Shown: piece after piece, positions 61,165-64,000 of the stretch
Layout: the number at the start of each line of letters is the position of its first letter
Numbering within the stretch: position 1 is the first letter of the stretch
Source of the DNA: Bacteroidota bacterium
GTDB lineage: Bacteria; Bacteroidota; Bacteroidia; Flavobacteriales_F; PHOS-HE28
Length of the DNA: 64,000 bases
Reading direction: 5' to 3'
Assembly (NCBI GenBank): GCA_029573495.1
Contig: JAKQEI010000198.1
Coordinates: 42,850-106,849, forward strand
The notes under the pieces: generated by a model
What the model was told of the DNA's origin: nothing
What the model saw: only the letters and a program-made list of their open reading frames with translations
Database searches by the model: none
Position numbers and translations under genes: made by a program

Positions 61165-61677
61165 ATGAAAGACAAGATCCAGATCGCGCTCCTGAGCGTC
61201 ATTGCCGTGGCCCTGGTCGCCCTTGCCGTGAAGCAGTTCAGCGGTGACAGCCCATCCAAGAGCTCGACGGTGGCGACCACCCAGAGCGCAGCAACGACCA
61301 CCCCGCCGGTCGAAAGCTTCGATCCGATGGCGAACAACGCCCCACCGGTGGACAACACCCCGAAGACCACGGTGAACTTCGAGGAGTATGAGCATTCCTT
61401 CGGGAACATCAAGCAGGACAGTGAGAACAAGCACGTCTTCAAGTTCACGAACACCGGCACCGAACCGCTGATCATCGAGACGGCGAACGGTTCCTGCGGA
61501 TGCACCGTGCCGAACTACCCGAAAGCCCCGATCCCTCCCGGCGGAACCGGCGAGATCGAGGTGGAGTACAAGCCTGGCAAGCAGGAGAACGCACAGACGA
61601 AGACCGTGACGGTGATCGCGAACACCGAACCCAAGGAAACGACTCTGCGCATCACGGCCAACGTGCAGAAGATATGA
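61165..61677 (+). CDS. DUF1573 protein, membrane-anchored
   Basis: A protein of 170 residues. One N-terminal hydrophobic anchor (IALLSVIAVALVALAVKQF) is followed by a Ser/Thr/Pro linker and a single DUF1573 immunoglobulin-like domain: FEEYEHSFGNIKQDSENKHV, FKFTNTGTEPLIIETANGSC, GCTVPNYPKAPIPPGGTGEI, and EVEYKPGKQENAQTKTVTVI. The CGC pair and PPG turn are family hallmarks. DUF1573 proteins are abundant in Bacteroidota and usually periplasmic; no activity known. It has its own promoter and a strong terminator. Confidence 0.9.
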   Translation: MKDKIQIALLSVIAVALVALAVKQFSGDSPSKSSTVATTQSAATTTPPVESFDPMANNAPPVDNTPKTTVNFEEYEHSFGNIKQDSENKHVFKFTNTGTEPLIIETANGSCGCTVPNYPKAPIPPGGTGEIEVEYKPGKQENAQTKTVTVIANTEPKETTLRITANVQKI

Positions 61678-61698
61678 TCACGGAAGGACACAACCTTC

Positions 61699-61727
61699 GG
61701 AAAGCCGCCCCCACCGGGCGGCTTTCC
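61699..61727 (+). terminator. Rho-independent terminator after the DUF1573 gene
   Basis: A 12-bp perfect stem (GGAAAGCCGCCC / GGGCGGCTTTCC) with loop CCACC, followed by TCATTCTT. It lies 22 nt after the stop. Confidence 0.85.
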
Positions 61728-61840
61728 TCATTCTTGGGCTGACCGGTCCGCCTTTGGTACGACAGCATCGATTGAGCCGAAGCAACCGCACCGGAGCAAG
61801 GGCGTCATTCCTTTGAACAGGTCCTCCACCACCTGTCCGT

Positions 61841-64000
61841 ATGAAGCTGCTCCACATCGCCCGATGCGTCGCCTGGTCACTATTGACCCTGGTCGGCATA
61901 TCGAACACCGGTGCCCAGAACTTCCCGTTCACCAGCGGTGCGATCCCACCGTGCCAGACGAGCAACTTCACCGCGACCGTGACGGGTGTGGGATGGTTGC
62001 AATCGTCCTGGTGGGGCTGGGGGGCCTTCATCGAATCGCTCACCATCAACATCACCTCGGACCATCCGCAGACCTTGAGCATCTCCCTCACCTCACCGGA
62101 AGGGACCACCCTGCTCCTGTCCGCGTTCAACGGGGCGGGTGGGCAGAATTACACGAACACGACCTTCATTTCCGGAGGGAACAACATCACGCTGGCCAGT
62201 GCACCGTTCACCGGCTTTTACAGTCCACAAGGAGGCAACTTCGATGTCTTTGACAATGAGAACGCGGATGGCGTTTGGACCATTTCGGTGCAGGATACCG
62301 CGTGCGCCAACGGGGGCACCGGCCCTGGAGGGACCTGGACACCCGGCTGGTTCGATGGCAGTGGCTCCGGTGGCTTCTCCTTCGGTTTCAGCTCACCGCC
62401 TCCCTGTCTCGGTTGGATCCCGTCCGGTAGCGAAACGGTCTGCACCGGTGGGACCTTCGATATCCAGTCCTACTATACCAACATCAACAACTGGTACGAC
62501 TACTCCTTCGGCTCCTGGTCAGGGATCCCCTTCGACCCCAGTGTTGCGCCACCAGGATCGTACTATGTGGATGCCTATGATCCCTGGGAGGGCTGTTGGT
62601 ACAGCGCCTCCTTCGATGTGATCGAACTTCCGCAGGTGGACCTGGGACCGGACCTCGTGCTGGCCCAATGCGATAACGAGGGCCCCGTGGACCTGACAAC
62701 GCTCTTCACCATCGCCCCCGGCACGGATGCGTACTGGTTCAATGGTACGCCGATCAGCAACGGAGCGGCCACTTCGGTAAGTGAAGAGGGTACCTACCAG
62801 GTGGTCGGTGGCGCAGGGACCGCATGTGGCGATACCGCGTTGGTCTTCCTCTCCATCCCCACCTCCCCCGACCTCGGACCGGACCAGGCGCTGAGCATCT
62901 GCCCGGGCAGCGCGCTCGACCTTTCAGGCCTTTTCGGGACGACAGACGCCACTACCGATTGGAGCTTTGGAGGCGCCCCATTCCTCTCACCGGGCTCCGC
63001 AAGCCAGGCCGGCACCTACACCATCGTTGCAACAGCGCCCAACGGCTGTTCGGATATGGCGCAGGTGGATCTGTCATTGGCGTCCTCACCACAGCTGGGT
63101 CCGGACCAGACCATCACGGGCTGCTCCAACCAGACGGTCGATCTTGCCGCACTCTTCACCATTCCCGGAGCGTCCATGGAATGGAGCGTACAGGGAGTGG
63201 TCGTATCAGACCCATCCTCCGTGTCCTTGGCGGGCAACTTTCAAGTGGTGGCCTCCTCCGGAGCGGGCTGCACGGACACCGCATTCGTGACCTACAGTCC
63301 TTACGCGGCTCCTGATCTTGGACCGGATGTCACCACGAGCACCTGTGAGGGAGACCCCACCGACCTCTCATTGCATCTTCCGGATCTCGGCACGACGACC
63401 TGGAGCCTCAATGGAACAGTGGTCCCCGACCCGACCATGGTGAGCGAAGCCGGGACCTATCAGGCCATCGTGACCGATGCTTCCGGTTGCCAGGATACCG
63501 CGCTTGTCGAGCTTCTCATGGAACCCTTGCCTATGCTTGGCGCGGACCAAGCCATCACGATCTGCGCGGGCGGGATCGTTGATCTCACCGCATTGATGAA
63601 CAGCAATACCGCGACCGCAGAGTGGACCTTGTCCGGTTTGCCGGTGCCGGAACCGGGCGCCGTTGCCGAAGCGGGGATCTACGAGCTCGTCGCCATCTCG
63701 GCTGCGGGTTGCAGTTCGACAGGGTCGATCACCATCACCGTGAGTATTCCGCCGGACCTCGGTCCGGACCAGATCGGTTCGATCTGCACCGGTGATGCCT
63801 TTGACGCTACTGACCTGTTCAACACAGCCGGTCTTGCCACGACCTGGACACTCGATGGCGACAACGTGACCGATCCGAGCATGCTCGATGTGGCGGGCAA
63901 CTACCGTCTCATTGTTGTTGATCTGAACGGATGTGCGGATACGGCCTTCTTCACGCTTGACCTAATGGCACCGCCATCACTCGGGCCGGATCAGGCCTAT
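61841..64000 (+). CDS. Large secreted repeat protein, 3' end outside the window
   Basis: It is open from the ATG at 61841 to the last base (720 codons visible, no stop). A signal peptide (CVAWSLLTLVGISNTGAQ) leads to a proprotein-convertase P-domain-like region (LTINITSDHPQTLSISLTSP, ENADGVWTISVQDTACANGG). A tandem series of ~74-residue units follows, each opening with LGPDQ or a variant: at bases 62642, 62873, 63095, 63317, 63536, 63758 and 63980. Each unit has one conserved Cys early and a GTYQVV-C-DTA end. Such proteins in Bacteroidota usually end in a gliding-motility-associated or T9SS sorting domain, not visible here. Confidence 0.88.
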   Translation, partial: MKLLHIARCVAWSLLTLVGISNTGAQNFPFTSGAIPPCQTSNFTATVTGVGWLQSSWWGWGAFIESLTINITSDHPQTLSISLTSPEGTTLLLSAFNGAGGQNYTNTTFISGGNNITLASAPFTGFYSPQGGNFDVFDNENADGVWTISVQDTACANGGTGPGGTWTPGWFDGSGSGGFSFGFSSPPPCLGWIPSGSETVCTGGTFDIQSYYTNINNWYDYSFGSWSGIPFDPSVAPPGSYYVDAYDPWEGCWYSASFDVIELPQVDLGPDLVLAQCDNEGPVDLTTLFTIAPGTDAYWFNGTPISNGAATSVSEEGTYQVVGGAGTACGDTALVFLSIPTSPDLGPDQALSICPGSALDLSGLFGTTDATTDWSFGGAPFLSPGSASQAGTYTIVATAPNGCSDMAQVDLSLASSPQLGPDQTITGCSNQTVDLAALFTIPGASMEWSVQGVVVSDPSSVSLAGNFQVVASSGAGCTDTAFVTYSPYAAPDLGPDVTTSTCEGDPTDLSLHLPDLGTTTWSLNGTVVPDPTMVSEAGTYQAIVTDASGCQDTALVELLMEPLPMLGADQAITICAGGIVDLTALMNSNTATAEWTLSGLPVPEPGAVAEAGIYELVAISAAGCSSTGSITITVSIPPDLGPDQIGSICTGDAFDATDLFNTAGLATTWTLDGDNVTDPSMLDVAGNYRLIVVDLNGCADTAFFTLDLMAPPSLGPDQAY

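Overview
The window looks like a chromosomal segment of a high-GC Bacteroidota, most likely a Flavobacteriales-type bacterium. The reasons are: several secreted proteins end in a type IX secretion (T9SS) type-A-like sorting domain; promoters match the Bacteroidota -7 element TAnnTTTG, here often TAnnTTCG; and families that are typical of or common in the phylum are present (a DUF4199-like membrane protein, DUF1573, an 8-domain-style alpha-2-macroglobulin, SPOR proteins, Wza/Wzc export).

Layout. 1-12.1 kb is housekeeping: murein-peptide ligase mpl, a metallo-beta-lactamase hydrolase, a ComEC-like channel, an RlmI-like rRNA methyltransferase, a ThrE-like exporter, a SpoIID-domain protein, the block lpxB / small membrane protein / surE, and ridA. 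12.1-14.8 kb holds a retropepsin-like protein and a T9SS cargo protein. 14.8-16.0 kb is a repeat field with three copies of a composite element (about 50-bp units ending in a hairpin) around a GIY-YIG nuclease gene. 16.1-17.8 kb has a fibronectin-III protein, an 81-residue XRE-type HTH protein and a 12-unit, 21-bp tandem array that is open on both strands.

17.8-25.5 kb is an accessory island. It encodes a single-chain type IIG/ISP-like restriction-modification enzyme followed after 15 bp by a 754-residue protein with an N-terminal nuclease-like domain and a NACHT-type NTPase, then two broken gene fragments around a small membrane-protein gene and an unrecognised ORF. Base composition drops in the recognition region of the RM gene and through the NACHT gene. 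I read this as an anti-phage defence module and it is the most interesting part of the window.

25.6-29.1 kb has two T9SS cargo genes bounded by three direct copies of a ~100-bp coding fragment that resembles the end of a response-regulator receiver domain. 29.2-34.2 kb holds a NYN/LOTUS protein, an esterase, three small membrane proteins and lpdA. 34.3-43.3 kb is an exopolysaccharide locus: asnB, glycosyltransferase, Wza-like exporter, Wzc-like tyrosine kinase, rfbC, a WecA/MraY-type transferase and a lytic transglycosylase. uvrA and a LOG-family gene follow. 47.3-50.9 kb encodes two SPOR-type envelope proteins. 51.0-59.4 kb carries the alpha-2-macroglobulin / PBP1C pair and a MORN-like protein. 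59.5-61.7 kb has an S41 protease and a DUF1573 protein. The window ends inside a large secreted repeat protein gene (61841 onward) that stays open to the last base.

Many starts are preceded by a TAnnTTyG box only 4-10 nt away, which suggests leaderless or nearly leaderless transcripts. I used that signal to choose several start codons. I saw no rRNA, tRNA, CRISPR array or complete insertion sequence.
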